The position numbers and the translations under genes are program-made. A stretch of DNA of 64,000 bases from assembly GCA_019750915.1 (NCBI GenBank), contig JAIENY010000036.1, positions 1 through 64,000 on the forward strand, given 5' to 3'. Positions 26,591 to 34,570 of the stretch are shown one piece after another; positions within the stretch are counted from its first letter, which is position 1, and every line of letters begins with the position of its first letter. Below the pieces are notes generated by a model, which worked only from the letters and a program-made list of their open reading frames with translations, was not told the origin of the DNA and did no database searches. This stretch comes from Xanthobacteraceae bacterium. Lineage in GTDB: Bacteria; Pseudomonadota; Alphaproteobacteria; Rhizobiales; Xanthobacteraceae.

Positions 26591-27190
26591 TCAGCTCTGT
26601 TCGCCGCTTGGCTTGGACAGTTGCTCGATCTGTTCGCGCATTTCCTTCATCTGACGCTTCAGGTCGTCGATGTCATCCTCGGCAGGCTCCGCGGCCGGCT
26701 CTTGGGTCGGTGCCGTTTCGGTCTGGCGCACGCCGGTCGGCGAGAACGGTTTGAACATCGCGAAGGTGCGTTCGAACATTTCCATGTTACGGCGAACCTG
26801 CTCTTCCAGCGGAGCGAACGGTGTGCCGCTGAAAGTGTTGGTCAGCTGCTTGCGAAACTTTTCCTGTTCGCGTGTCAGCGTATCGATCGACTGCTCGAGA
26901 TATTTCGGCACTACCATCTGCATGCTGTCGCCGTAGAAACGGATCAGCTGGCGAAGGAATGTGGTCGGCAGCAGGTTCTGCCCGGCCTTGTTTTCCTGCT
27001 CGAAGATGATCTGTGCGAGCACTGAACGGGTGATGTCGTCTCCTGTCTTTGCATCGAAAACCAGGAAATCCTCGCCCTCTTTGACCATGCCAGCCAGATC
27101 TTCGAGCGTGACATATGTCGAGGTGCCGGTGTTGTAGAGACGCCGGTTGGCGTATTTCTTGATCGTAATCGGATGGTCAGTTTTTGCCAT
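26591..27190 (-). CDS. phaR: Polyhydroxyalkanoate synthesis repressor PhaR
   Basis: Repressor that binds PHB as well as DNA and controls phasin and synthesis genes. The N-terminal DNA-binding domain is diagnostic (I-T-I-K-K-Y-A-N-R-R-L-Y-N-T-G-T), followed by the PHB accumulation regulatory domain (Q-I-I-F-E-Q-E-N-K) and a coiled-coil C-terminus (K-R-Q-M-K-E-M-R-E-Q-I-E-Q-L). The start ATG 27190 is preferred over the upstream in-frame start at 27238 because the family begins M-A-K-T-D. It is divergent from phaA, with 307 bases between; a TGC-N3-GCA site at 27243-27251 could be an autoregulatory operator. Confidence 0.94.
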   Translation of the reverse strand: MAKTDHPITIKKYANRRLYNTGTSTYVTLEDLAGMVKEGEDFLVFDAKTGDDITRSVLAQIIFEQENKAGQNLLPTTFLRQLIRFYGDSMQMVVPKYLEQSIDTLTREQEKFRKQLTNTFSGTPFAPLEEQVRRNMEMFERTFAMFKPFSPTGVRQTETAPTQEPAAEPAEDDIDDLKRQMKEMREQIEQLSKPSGEQS

Positions 27191-27497
27191 GAACTCACAC
27201 GTGGAAAGAGAGGAACCGACGGAAGTCTCGCAGGGCAAACAATGCGATGCACAAGGTAAGCACTTTCAGCGGCCTTCGGCTACCGTTTTGTGCAGCACGG
27301 TTAATCCGCTGGCAGAAGCTGCTCAGGGTTGAGTCGGACTGCCCTCGGCAACCGAACAAAGTCACGGGAGGCACAACGAAAGTCTGGTAATCCCATCTGG
27401 TCGTTTGGCCCGAAACGATTAAGTTAACGTCACAAGCCAAGGGGCTTGCCGCCCCGCCAACTCAAGCCTCGTGCTTCAGAATAAAAGGGAGATGCCC
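27191..27497. promoter_or_regulatory. 307-base divergent phaR-phaA control region
   Basis: No gene is present. Near phaR are TGC-GAT-GCA at 27243-27251 and the palindrome GTGCAGCAC at 27290-27298, both resembling the TGC-rich sites bound by PhaR in other alphaproteobacteria. Near phaA are the hairpins TCGTTT/AAACGA (27401-27418) and CAAGCC/GGCTTG (27433-27448). The latter overlaps an alternative GGGG/CCCC pairing (27441-27444 with 27452-27455), so two exclusive folds are possible in the phaA leader. The Shine-Dalgarno AAGGGAG is at 27485-27491. Confidence 0.5.
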
Positions 27498-28673
27498 ATG
27501 TCAGACGATGTCGTCATCGTCAGTGCCGCTCGTACCGCTGTCGGCTCATTTAACGGCGCATTCGCTAACATTTCGGCGCACGAACTGGGCGCTACGGCTA
27601 TCAAGGGCGCGTTGGAGCGTGCCGGCATCGAGCCGGACCGCATCTCCGAGGTGATCATGGGGCAAATCCTGACTGCGGCGCAGGGACAAAATCCGGCGCG
27701 GCAAGCCTCGATCAAGGCCGGCATTCCGGTAGAGAGTCCAGCCTGGGGCGTGAATCAACTTTGCGGTTCTGGTCTTCGTTCGGTGGCGCTCGGTTATCAG
27801 GCGCTGAAAAACGGCGATTCCGAAATTGTTGTCGCGGGCGGTCAGGAATCGATGACGATGGCGCCGCATGCACAATATCTGCGCGCTGGCGTGAAGATGG
27901 GCGGTGTCGAGTTTGTCGACACCATGATCAAGGACGGTCTGTGGGATGCCTTCAACGGTTACCACATGGGCAACACCGCAGAAAACGTCGCCAAGCAATA
28001 TCAGATCACGCGCCAGGATCAGGACGAGTTCGCCGTCCACTCGCAGCAGAAGGCGGAAGCGGCCCAAAAAGCCGGACGGTTCAAGGACGAGATCATTCCT
28101 TTCATCGTGAAGTCGCGAAAGGGCGATATCACCGTCGATGCCGACGAGTATCCGCGGCATGGCGCAAGCATGGAAGGCATGGCCAAACTCAAGCCGGCCT
28201 TCGACAAAGAAGGCACGGTCACGGCCGGCAGTGCATCAGGCATCAATGACGGCGCTGCGGCTGTCGTGCTGATGACCGCAAAGCAGGCGGCCAAGGAAGG
28301 CAAAACGCCGCTGGCGCGGATCGTGTCCTGGGCACAGGCGGGTGTTGATCCGGCGATCATGGGCACCGGGCCGATTCCGGCTTCGCGGCGTGCACTGCAA
28401 AAGGCCGGATGGAAGGTTGAGGACCTCGATCTGATCGAGGCCAATGAAGCCTTCGCCGCGCAGGCGTGCGCTGTGAACAAGGATCTCGGCTGGGACAAGT
28501 CAAAGGTCAACGTCAACGGCGGAGCCATCGCGATCGGTCATCCGATCGGTGCGTCGGGTGCACGTGTTTTGGTCACGCTGCTGTATGAGATGCAAAAGCG
28601 CGATGCCAGAAAGGCCCTTGCGACACTGTGTATCGGTGGCGGCATGGGCATCGCGATGTGTGTCGAGCGATAA
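27498..28673 (+). CDS. phaA: Acetyl-CoA C-acetyltransferase (beta-ketothiolase)
   Basis: Condenses two acetyl-CoA to acetoacetyl-CoA, the first step of PHB synthesis. The thiolase nucleophile cysteine is in [10 protein letters not shown] (about residue 89), with the catalytic histidine in [14 protein letters not shown] and the second cysteine in L-C-I-G-G-G-M-G near the C-terminus. 391 residues from ATG 27498, which lies 6 bases after AAGGGAG; an ATG six bases upstream overlaps the spacer. A strong terminator separates it from phaB, so phaB probably has its own promoter or depends on readthrough. Confidence 0.96.
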   Translation: MSDDVVIVSAARTAVGSFNGAFANISAHELGATAIKGALERAGIEPDRISEVIMGQILTAAQGQNPARQASIKAGIPVESPAWGVNQLCGSGLRSVALGYQALKNGDSEIVVAGGQESMTMAPHAQYLRAGVKMGGVEFVDTMIKDGLWDAFNGYHMGNTAENVAKQYQITRQDQDEFAVHSQQKAEAAQKAGRFKDEIIPFIVKSRKGDITVDADEYPRHGASMEGMAKLKPAFDKEGTVTAGSASGINDGAAAVVLMTAKQAAKEGKTPLARIVSWAQAGVDPAIMGTGPIPASRRALQKAGWKVEDLDLIEANEAFAAQACAVNKDLGWDKSKVNVNGGAIAIGHPIGASGARVLVTLLYEMQKRDARKALATLCIGGGMGIAMCVER

Positions 28674-28705
28674 TCTCGCTGCTTCGCAACATACCAACGT
28701 ATTTT

Positions 28706-28738
28706 AAAATGCCCGGCGATCTCGCCGGGCATTTTTTC
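28706..28738 (+). terminator. Strong rho-independent terminator after phaA
   Basis: AAAAT plus GCCCGGC (28706-28717) pairs with GCCGGGC plus ATTTTTT (28724-28736); the loop is GATCTC. It begins 33 bases after the phaA stop and lies between phaA and phaB. Confidence 0.9.
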
Positions 28739-28802
28739 TTGCAGGTCTCGCCCATGACTCGTTAAGTGAGTTGAATAAGAAGCGATGAGGGTGGAGACGG
28801 AA

Positions 28803-29528
28803 ATGACGCGTACGGCATTGGTGACAGGCGGAACGCGAGGCATTGGCGCCGCGATTAGCAGAGCTCTGAAGACGGCAGGATACAACGTCGCCGCGAACTA
28901 CGCGGGCAACGACGAGGCTGCCGCGAAATTCAAGCAGGAGAGCGGCATTTCCGTTTACAAATGGGACGTGTCCTCATTCGAATCGTGCGCAGAGGGTGTG
29001 AAGAAAGTCGAGGCCGAGGTCGGTCCGGTAGACATCCTGATCAACAACGCCGGCATTACGCGCGACGTTCCGTTCCACAAGATGACGCTCGATCAATGGA
29101 ATGCCGTCATCAACACCAATCTCGGATCGCTGTTCAATATGAGCCGGCAGGTGATCGAAGGGATGCGAACCCGCAAGTTCGGCCGCATCGTCAACATCTC
29201 GTCGATCAACGGTCAGAAGGGCCAGTTCGGACAGGTCAACTATTCAGCTTCCAAGGCGGGCGATATCGGATTCACCAAGGCGCTGGCGCTGGAGACAGCG
29301 CGCGGCGGAATTACCGTAAACGCAATTTGCCCGGGCTATATCAACACCGAGATGGTGCAGGCGGTGCCAAAGGACGTTCTTGAGCAGAAAATCCTGCCGC
29401 AGATTCCGGTCAATCGCCTCGGAGAGCCGGAAGAAATCGCACGAACCGTGGTCTTTCTGGCCGCAGACGAATCCGGCTTCATCACCGGCTCGACATTGAC
29501 CGTCAACGGCGGTCAGTATCTGACCTGA
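28803..29528 (+). CDS. phaB: NADPH-dependent acetoacetyl-CoA reductase
   Basis: Short-chain dehydrogenase reducing acetoacetyl-CoA to (R)-3-hydroxybutyryl-CoA for PHB synthesis. The N-terminal T-G-G-T-R-G-I-G is the cofactor loop, the conserved N-N-A-G-I-T is near residue 84, and the catalytic S-I-N-G-Q-K...Y-S-A-S-K-A supplies Ser, Tyr and Lys. The C-terminus ends G-G-Q-Y-L-T. ATG 28803 has GGAG 7 bases upstream and gives the usual 241 residues; ATG 28785 would add six. It follows phaA after a terminator. The polymerase gene is not in this window. Confidence 0.95.
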   Translation: MTRTALVTGGTRGIGAAISRALKTAGYNVAANYAGNDEAAAKFKQESGISVYKWDVSSFESCAEGVKKVEAEVGPVDILINNAGITRDVPFHKMTLDQWNAVINTNLGSLFNMSRQVIEGMRTRKFGRIVNISSINGQKGQFGQVNYSASKAGDIGFTKALALETARGGITVNAICPGYINTEMVQAVPKDVLEQKILPQIPVNRLGEPEEIARTVVFLAADESGFITGSTLTVNGGQYLT

Positions 29529-29564
29529 GAATCGGAGTTCGCGACCAGTTTTGATGACACCGAC

Positions 29565-30437
29565 ATGACGTCGCGTGCGGCCACGCTGACCGGTCTGACG
29601 GCTCTTTTGATGTGGTCGCTGTTGGCCGCGCTGACGGTTGCAACCGGCAGGATTCCTGCTTTTCAGCTTCTGGCGATGACGTTCGCGATTGGTGGCGGCG
29701 TCGGCCTGATCGCCGTGTTGCGGCGATCCGGATCACTGGCCGCGCTGCGGCAGCGACCCGTGGTGTGGTTGGTCGGTGTTGGCGGCCTGTTCGGCTATCA
29801 CGCGCTTTATTTTCTTGCTCTGCGGTTCGCGCCGCCGGCGGAGGCCGGGCTGCTCAATTATCTCTGGCCGCTCCTGATCGTGTTGCTGTCATCGTTGCTG
29901 CCCGGCATGGGGCTGCGGCCTCACCATATCGTCGGCGCACTGCTCGGCTTTGCAGGAACGATCGTGCTGTTTGGAGGCAATATACAGGGCGCGTTGCAGG
30001 GAGCTTATGCACCCGGCTTTGTCGCAGCGTTCTGCGCGGCCTTCGTGTGGGCGGCTTATTCGGTGTTGTCGCGGCGGTTCGCTTCGGTGCCGACCGAGGC
30101 TGTCGCGGGGTTCTGCGTTGTGACGGCGATGCTGGCGGCGCTGATGCATGTGGCGTTGGAAGCGACCGTCGCACCGCGGGGTTGGGTGCAATGGCTTGCG
30201 ATCGTTGCGCTTGGCGTGGGACCGGTCGGCATCGCGTTTTTCGCGTGGGACATCGGAATGAAGCGCGGCGACATCCGCCTGCTCGGTGCGGCGTCCTATG
30301 TCACGCCGTTGCTGTCGACACTGATACTGATTCTGTGCGGCTACACTCAGCCGACATCGACGCTCGGTTTTGCGGCGCTCCTGATCGCCGCCGGCGGAGC
30401 ATTGGCGGCAAAGGATACGTTCTTCAGACGGGCTTAA
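29565..30437 (+). CDS. DMT-superfamily (EamA) exporter, YddG-like
   Basis: Ten-helix drug/metabolite transporter with two EamA repeats, each of about 140 residues, over 290 residues. The first helix L-T-A-L-L-M-W-S-L-L-A-A-L-T and the Y-H-A-L-Y-F-L-A-L-R-F-A-P-P-A-E-A sequence at about 85-101 resemble the aromatic amino acid exporter YddG. Substrate is a guess. It starts 36 bases after phaB on the same strand and could be co-transcribed. Its 3' end overlaps the end of the convergent cupin gene by 14 bases. Confidence 0.88.
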   Translation: MTSRAATLTGLTALLMWSLLAALTVATGRIPAFQLLAMTFAIGGGVGLIAVLRRSGSLAALRQRPVVWLVGVGGLFGYHALYFLALRFAPPAEAGLLNYLWPLLIVLLSSLLPGMGLRPHHIVGALLGFAGTIVLFGGNIQGALQGAYAPGFVAAFCAAFVWAAYSVLSRRFASVPTEAVAGFCVVTAMLAALMHVALEATVAPRGWVQWLAIVALGVGPVGIAFFAWDIGMKRGDIRLLGAASYVTPLLSTLILILCGYTQPTSTLGFAALLIAAGGALAAKDTFFRRA

Positions 30438-30855
30438 CCGGGGACCAGCCGGACGGCGCAAGCTCGAATGTCGCGAAATCGAAGCCCGGCGCCACGGTGC
30501 AGCCGACCAGCGTCCACTCGCCGCGACTTTCCGCGGCTTGCCATGCGTGGGGCGGCACAATTCCTTGCGGCAGGTGACCTGCGGCGAAATCGGAGCCCAA
30601 CGTGATGGTCTGCGTCACATCGCCGTCATGGATGTGAAGCGCGAGCGGGCTACCCGCATAATGATGCCAGACCTCGACGGCATCGATGCGGTGCCAATGC
30701 GAACGCTCGCCGCGCGCAAGTAAAAAATAAATCGCCGTGGAAGCGGCGCGGCCATCGCCAAGCACGCGGGCATCGCGAAATGTCTCGCGATAATGCCCGC
30801 CTTCCGGATGCGGAATGAGTCCGAGCTGTGCGATGACCGCGTCGGCGCTCTGCAT
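30424..30855 (-). CDS. Cupin family protein (DUF985)
   Basis: Small beta-barrel protein of the DUF985 cupin family, with no known reaction. The family start (L-G-L-I-P-H-P-E-G-G-H-Y-R-E-T-F-R) occupies residues 10-26 and the conserved S-H-W-H-R-I-D-A-V-E-V-W-H-H-Y-A-G metal-like region follows. The ATG at 30855 overlaps the gloB stop by one base (TGATG), so translation is probably coupled. The frame is open a further 315 bases upstream inside gloB, but that part is out-of-frame shadow. The pairing with gloB suggests a shared transcript, not necessarily a shared function. Confidence 0.88.
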   Translation of the reverse strand: MQSADAVIAQLGLIPHPEGGHYRETFRDARVLGDGRAASTAIYFLLARGERSHWHRIDAVEVWHHYAGSPLALHIHDGDVTQTITLGSDFAAGHLPQGIVPPHAWQAAESRGEWTLVGCTVAPGFDFATFELAPSGWSPVKPV

Positions 30856-31622
30856 CAGAACTTGTTCTTGCGCTCGCGGATTTCGCCAAACACCTCGGCA
30901 GGCGTTTTTCCGGTCATGCCAAGCGAGGCCGCGACAGACGGCACATCGGCGCGCAGGAAGACATTGGCCTCCTTCTCGTCGCGCAGTAATGAGGGAATCG
31001 TCAGTTTGCTCTCGGCTCGCTGTTTCTGAGCCTCGATTGCTCGCTTCTTCAGCGCAGCGTTCTCCGGTTCGATCGAGAGCGCAAAATTGATGTTCGAAAG
31101 GGTGTATTCGTGTCCGCAATACACCAGTGTGTCGTTCGGAAGCGCCCGCAGTTTCAAGAGTGACTCCCACATCATCGGATAGGTCCCTTCGATGACGCGG
31201 CCGCAGCCGATCGAGAACAGCGTGTCGGCGCAGAACAATGCGCGATCGCTATCGAACATATAGCTAATATGATCGAGCGTGTGTCCGGGCGTCTCGAACA
31301 CGCGCGCGGTGAGATTGCCAACCTTGACCGTGTCGCCTTCCTTGACGTGAACGTCCACCTGCGGGATCGCAACGCGGTTTTCGCGCGGCGCGGTCACACG
31401 GCATTTATATTTGCTCTTCAATTCTTGAATGCCGTCGGTGTGGTCGGCGTGATGATGGGTGACCAGAATGTCGGTCAACGTCCAGCCTCCGCGTTCCAGC
31501 GCGGCAATGATCGGCTTGGCGTCCGGCGCGTCGATCGAGGCGGTGGCCTTGGTTGCCGGATCGTGAACGAGATAGCCGATATTGTCGGACAGGCAGGGGA
31601 AAACGCGGATTTCGGCAGTCAT
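30855..31622 (-). CDS. gloB: Hydroxyacylglutathione hydrolase (glyoxalase II)
   Basis: Hydrolyses S-lactoylglutathione to lactate and glutathione in methylglyoxal detoxification. The MBL zinc motif T-H-H-H-A-D-H is at about 56-62, then G-H-T, D in F-C-A-D-T-L-F and the H in Y-C-G-H-E-Y. Unlike the YcbL-like protein at 565-1251, it has the full C-terminal glyoxalase II domain. Start ATG 31622 has GGAG 7 bases upstream; an in-frame GTG six bases earlier is closer to it. It is divergent from a methyltransferase across a region with two perfect palindromes. Confidence 0.94.
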   Translation of the reverse strand: MTAEIRVFPCLSDNIGYLVHDPATKATASIDAPDAKPIIAALERGGWTLTDILVTHHHADHTDGIQELKSKYKCRVTAPRENRVAIPQVDVHVKEGDTVKVGNLTARVFETPGHTLDHISYMFDSDRALFCADTLFSIGCGRVIEGTYPMMWESLLKLRALPNDTLVYCGHEYTLSNINFALSIEPENAALKKRAIEAQKQRAESKLTIPSLLRDEKEANVFLRADVPSVAASLGMTGKTPAEVFGEIRERKNKF

Positions 31623-31663
31623 GATCACTCCGGATGCTTTGGATAATTAACTTTAGCATGCGG

Positions 31664-31714
31664 TAACCCCGGGGTTAAAGCCCGCGTTAACGGACCCGCA
31701 GAACCCGCGGGTTC
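31664..31714. promoter_or_regulatory. Two related 14-bp palindromes between gloB and the methyltransferase gene
   Basis: TAACCCCGGGGTTA at 31664-31677 and GAACCCGCGGGTTC at 31701-31714 are each perfect palindromes with the same half-site A-A-C-C-C, centred 37 bp apart. A third, shorter palindrome, CGTTAACG, lies between. They sit in the 153-base divergent region and look like a paired operator for one dimeric regulator controlling both genes. Confidence 0.55.
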
Positions 31715-31775
31715 ATGGTTGGCGCGTTGAAACCGCTGCTGTGCCACAACGCGCGATATATGTTAGGAAGACGTC

Positions 31776-32522
31776 ATGACAATCGATGTCATCGACCTTC
31801 GCAATTTCTATTCCCAGCGCATCGGTATCGTCGCGCGCCGCCTGATCAATCGCGGCGTCGCGCGGCATTGGCCGCATGCCGACGGGATGCGGGTGCTGGG
31901 CCTGGGCTATCCGACGCCCTATCTCGGTATTTTCAGGGAACATTGCGAGCGATGTATCGCCTTCATGCCTGCTGCGCAGGGTGTACTGAAGTGGCCATCG
32001 GCGAAGCCGACGCTCGCAACGCTGGTTGACGAATTCTCGCTGCCGCTGCCGGATGCTTCGGTCGACCGCGTCCTGCTGGTTCATGCGCTGGAGATGTCCG
32101 ACGACCCGGAGAATTTGTTGCGTGAAGTCTGGCGCGTGCTCGCGCCATCAGGACGAATGCTGGCCATCGTCCCCAACCGGCGCGGCGTGTGGACGCGCAC
32201 CGACACCACACCGTTCGGTCACGGGCGCCCCTATTCGCGCTCCCAGATCACACAGTTGCTTCGGCAGACCTGGTTCACCCCGGTCGGCTGGGGCGAGGCG
32301 TTGTTCATCCCACCGATCGACAACGGCTGGCTGTTGCAATCGGCCGCTGCGTGGGAGCGGGTCGGCTCCGCGCTGTCGTCGCCGTTTCCCGGTGTCTTGC
32401 TGGTCGAGGCGACGAAACAGGTTTACCGCGCGATACCCGCAAAGCGCGAACGGAAGCGTTTGATTCCGAGAATTGAGCCGGTGTTTGTGCCGACTCCGTC
32501 GCGACGGGATCGGCTTCGCTAG
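31776..32522 (+). CDS. Class I SAM-dependent methyltransferase
   Basis: Methyltransferase of unknown substrate, 248 residues. The SAM-binding start is M-R-V-L-G-L-G-Y-P-T-P-Y (about 38-49), a variant of the glycine-rich loop, with the later core V-L-L-V-H-A-L-E-M and W-R-V-L-A-P-S-G-R-M-L-A-I-V-P-N-R matching the methyltransferase type 11 fold. The ATG has AGGAAGA upstream. It shares a divergent intergenic region with gloB, so shared regulation is plausible. The C-terminal basic segment (K-R-E-R-K-R) is unusual for the fold. It converges with DUF4167 with 3 bases between stops. Confidence 0.82.
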   Translation: MTIDVIDLRNFYSQRIGIVARRLINRGVARHWPHADGMRVLGLGYPTPYLGIFREHCERCIAFMPAAQGVLKWPSAKPTLATLVDEFSLPLPDASVDRVLLVHALEMSDDPENLLREVWRVLAPSGRMLAIVPNRRGVWTRTDTTPFGHGRPYSRSQITQLLRQTWFTPVGWGEALFIPPIDNGWLLQSAAAWERVGSALSSPFPGVLLVEATKQVYRAIPAKRERKRLIPRIEPVFVPTPSRRDRLR

Positions 32523-32525
32523 GCG

Positions 32526-33242
32526 CTACTCGCTGGTGCCGACATCCTCGCCCGTGATGTCGGGCTGAGCTGCCGCGATCTGGCCTTCCGGACGCGGACC
32601 GCGTGGCCGGCGACGACGATGCGGGAAGCGATCACCTTGCGGACCGCCGTTGCCGTTCGTCTCAAGGCCGCCCGCCGGCGCTGCCTGCGCACCGCCCGTA
32701 ATAAAGGACGGCAGACGGTCGACCGATCCGTTGTCCGAGGATTGTGGTTGCGGCTGGCGAGCATTGTCGCGGGGTTCGCGATATTCACGCGGCTGCGGCT
32801 GCTCCACACGCTGCGGATACGGCGCGGATTGCTCGCGCGGCTGGGAGTACTGGGCCGACTGCGGCTGCGGCACGAAGCCCGGCTCGGCGCCGAAGTTCGA
32901 ATAGCCGTCCTCATCACCGCCGTCGTCATCGGAGATCTCGTTTTCGCGCGGCGGCTGCTGATTTTGCCGGAACTGCTCCTGGGCCGTCGCAATTAGCCGG
33001 AAATAATGCTCGGCGTGCTGGTAGTAATTCTCGGCGGCGACCGGATCGCCGGAGCCACGGGCGTCGCGCGCGAGCTGGACGTATTTCTCGGCGATATGAG
33101 AAGCGGTGCCGCGAATCTTGATATCCGGGCCGTTGGAGTCGAACACCCGGGTCATCGGGTTCTGGTTGCGCCGGTTATTATTGTGATTGTTATTGTTGCT
33201 ACGACCGCGCATGCGCTTGTTGTTGTTCTGACCGTTCCTCAT
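32526..33242 (-). CDS. DUF4167 domain protein, low-complexity and basic
   Basis: A 238-residue, highly charged protein. The N-terminus is Asn/Arg-rich (N-N-N-K-R-M-R-G-R-S then poly-Asn), followed by the conserved DUF4167 core (about 30-90: I-R-G-T-A-S-H-I-A-E-K-Y, Y-Y-Q-H-A-E-H-Y-F-R-L-I), then a Gln/Pro/Arg-rich disordered tail with an R-R-R-R-P-R-G-P-R cluster. RNA or DNA binding is suggested by composition only. The ATG at 33242 has AGAAGG 6 bases upstream; the frame is open to 33437 but that stretch has no such start. It lies downstream of prmC in the same orientation, after a 455-base gap. Confidence 0.85.
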   Translation of the reverse strand: MRNGQNNNKRMRGRSNNNNHNNNRRNQNPMTRVFDSNGPDIKIRGTASHIAEKYVQLARDARGSGDPVAAENYYQHAEHYFRLIATAQEQFRQNQQPPRENEISDDDGGDEDGYSNFGAEPGFVPQPQSAQYSQPREQSAPYPQRVEQPQPREYREPRDNARQPQPQSSDNGSVDRLPSFITGGAQAAPAGGLETNGNGGPQGDRFPHRRRRPRGPRPEGQIAAAQPDITGEDVGTSE

Positions 33243-33697
33243 GTCGTGCCTTCTACCGATCCTTGGATGGTTTGATCTAAAATGGAATTGTGCCGTGCCA
33301 ACGCACAGCTGACGCTGTTCTGCGTAAATTCGAACGTACCGTTCGCCGTGTTCTGCAACACGCGTTCCCCAATAGCCGCAACTTTTGCTGCGGTGGTTGC
33401 TCAGTGAGCTTGTGGTTTCAAGCTCCGCCCGCTTCAAGCGAGTTATCGTTTCAAGCGATGTACCGTTGAATGCGCGAGCGTAGATCAGCTTTCGTTTGCT
33501 GGATGTGAGCAGCGCGGCTCTGGTCCTTCGCGCTCAACGCAATCCGTTTTTGGAACCTGTTGCTCGGCGGTTCTCGTTTGAGAACGCTGGCCTCTCCGTC
33601 TGCCGGAACCCGTGGCCTTACCGATGTTTGATCGGAACCTAATCTTTCCCGCGCGAATATCCAAGCGATTTTTTTGCAAGGCTGAAAGGCCTTAAAA
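33243..33697. other. 455-base intergenic region between prmC and DUF4167, with repeated hairpins
   Basis: No credible gene. Inverted repeats include CCGCA/TGCGG (33376-33393), GTTCTC/GAGAAC with loop GTTT (33570-33585), CCGAT/ATCGG (33621-33635) and AAGGC/GCCTT (33678-33693). The heptamer TTCAAGC occurs three times, at 33417, 33433 and 33450, 16-17 bases apart, the last two inside small hairpins. This is a candidate structured 5' leader of DUF4167 on the minus strand or an independent small RNA; no T run marks an end. Confidence 0.45.
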
Positions 33698-34570
33698 TCA
33701 AGGATTTCTTGCGGTTAACACCCGGCCGATACCGTTAATATCGGGGATCGCCAAACCGTCGGATTCCAGCCCCGCCGCCGCCATGATCCGGGCGACATCC
33801 ACTTCCTGGCCCTGCCCGATTTCCACAACCAGAATGCCGTTAGCCTTCAAAAGCTGCCGGGCTTGCGGGACGATCGCGCGGTAAGCGTCCAGTCCGTCCA
33901 CCCCGCCGTCTAAAGCAACGTGGGGATCGTGAGCGCGCACTTCAAGCGCCAGACCATCAATGTCACCGGATGCGATGTAAGGGGGATTTGAAATGATCAG
34001 ATCGAATGGACCATCCAAGGCGGCTGCGTAATCGCTTTGAACGAATGCGGCGCGGGCGCCCAGTCCCAGACTCTGCGCATTGCGTTGCGCGGTTGCGAGC
34101 GCATCAGGATTGATATCCGTGCCGATGCCTTCCGCGTTCGGAAGTTCAGACAGAAGAGCGAGCAGGATCGCGCCGGTGCCAGTGCCGAGATCGGCGATGC
34201 GCAGACGATCGTCGCTGCGGTTGTTGCGTTTCAATGCCGTAAGCGCGGCCTCCACGGCAGTTTCGGTATCGGGGCGCGGCACCAGCGTCGCCGGCGACAA
34301 TGCCAGCGGAAGTCCCCAGAATTCCTTGCAGCCGAGAATACGGGCGACCGGCTCGCCCGATATTCGGCGTTGCACGACGTTCGCAAGTTCGGCCGCCTCG
34401 CCGTCATTCAGCTCGCGCTCGTACGCTGTCATAAGTCCGGTGAGATCAAGTTTCAGGATGCCGCCAAGAAGAGTTCGCGCATCGAGATCTGGCGTTTCGA
34501 TGTTGGCCGCGTTCAATTCGGCGCTGACGGCACGCCGTGCCTGCTCAACGGTGTGGCCGGTCAGCGTCAC
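33698..34570 (-). CDS. prmC: Peptide chain release factor N5-glutamine methyltransferase
   Basis: Methylates the Gln of the GGQ motif in release factors 1 and 2. The 290-residue protein has an N-terminal helical domain and a Rossmann SAM domain with [10 protein letters not shown] (about 120-129) and the glutamine-binding N-P-P-Y motif in I-I-S-N-P-P-Y-I-A. Its GTG start overlaps the prfA stop by 4 bases (GTGA), so translation is coupled and enzyme and substrate are made together. The arrangement prfA-prmC is widely conserved. Confidence 0.95.
   Translation of the reverse strand: MTLTGHTVEQARRAVSAELNAANIETPDLDARTLLGGILKLDLTGLMTAYERELNDGEAAELANVVQRRISGEPVARILGCKEFWGLPLALSPATLVPRPDTETAVEAALTALKRNNRSDDRLRIADLGTGTGAILLALLSELPNAEGIGTDINPDALATAQRNAQSLGLGARAAFVQSDYAAALDGPFDLIISNPPYIASGDIDGLALEVRAHDPHVALDGGVDGLDAYRAIVPQARQLLKANGILVVEIGQGQEVDVARIMAAAGLESDGLAIPDINGIGRVLTARNP

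Noticed and set aside
33485-33679. Short minus-strand frame in the DUF4167-prmC gap
   Set aside because: Very basic composition, no ribosome site and overlap with hairpin-rich DNA suggest a random frame.
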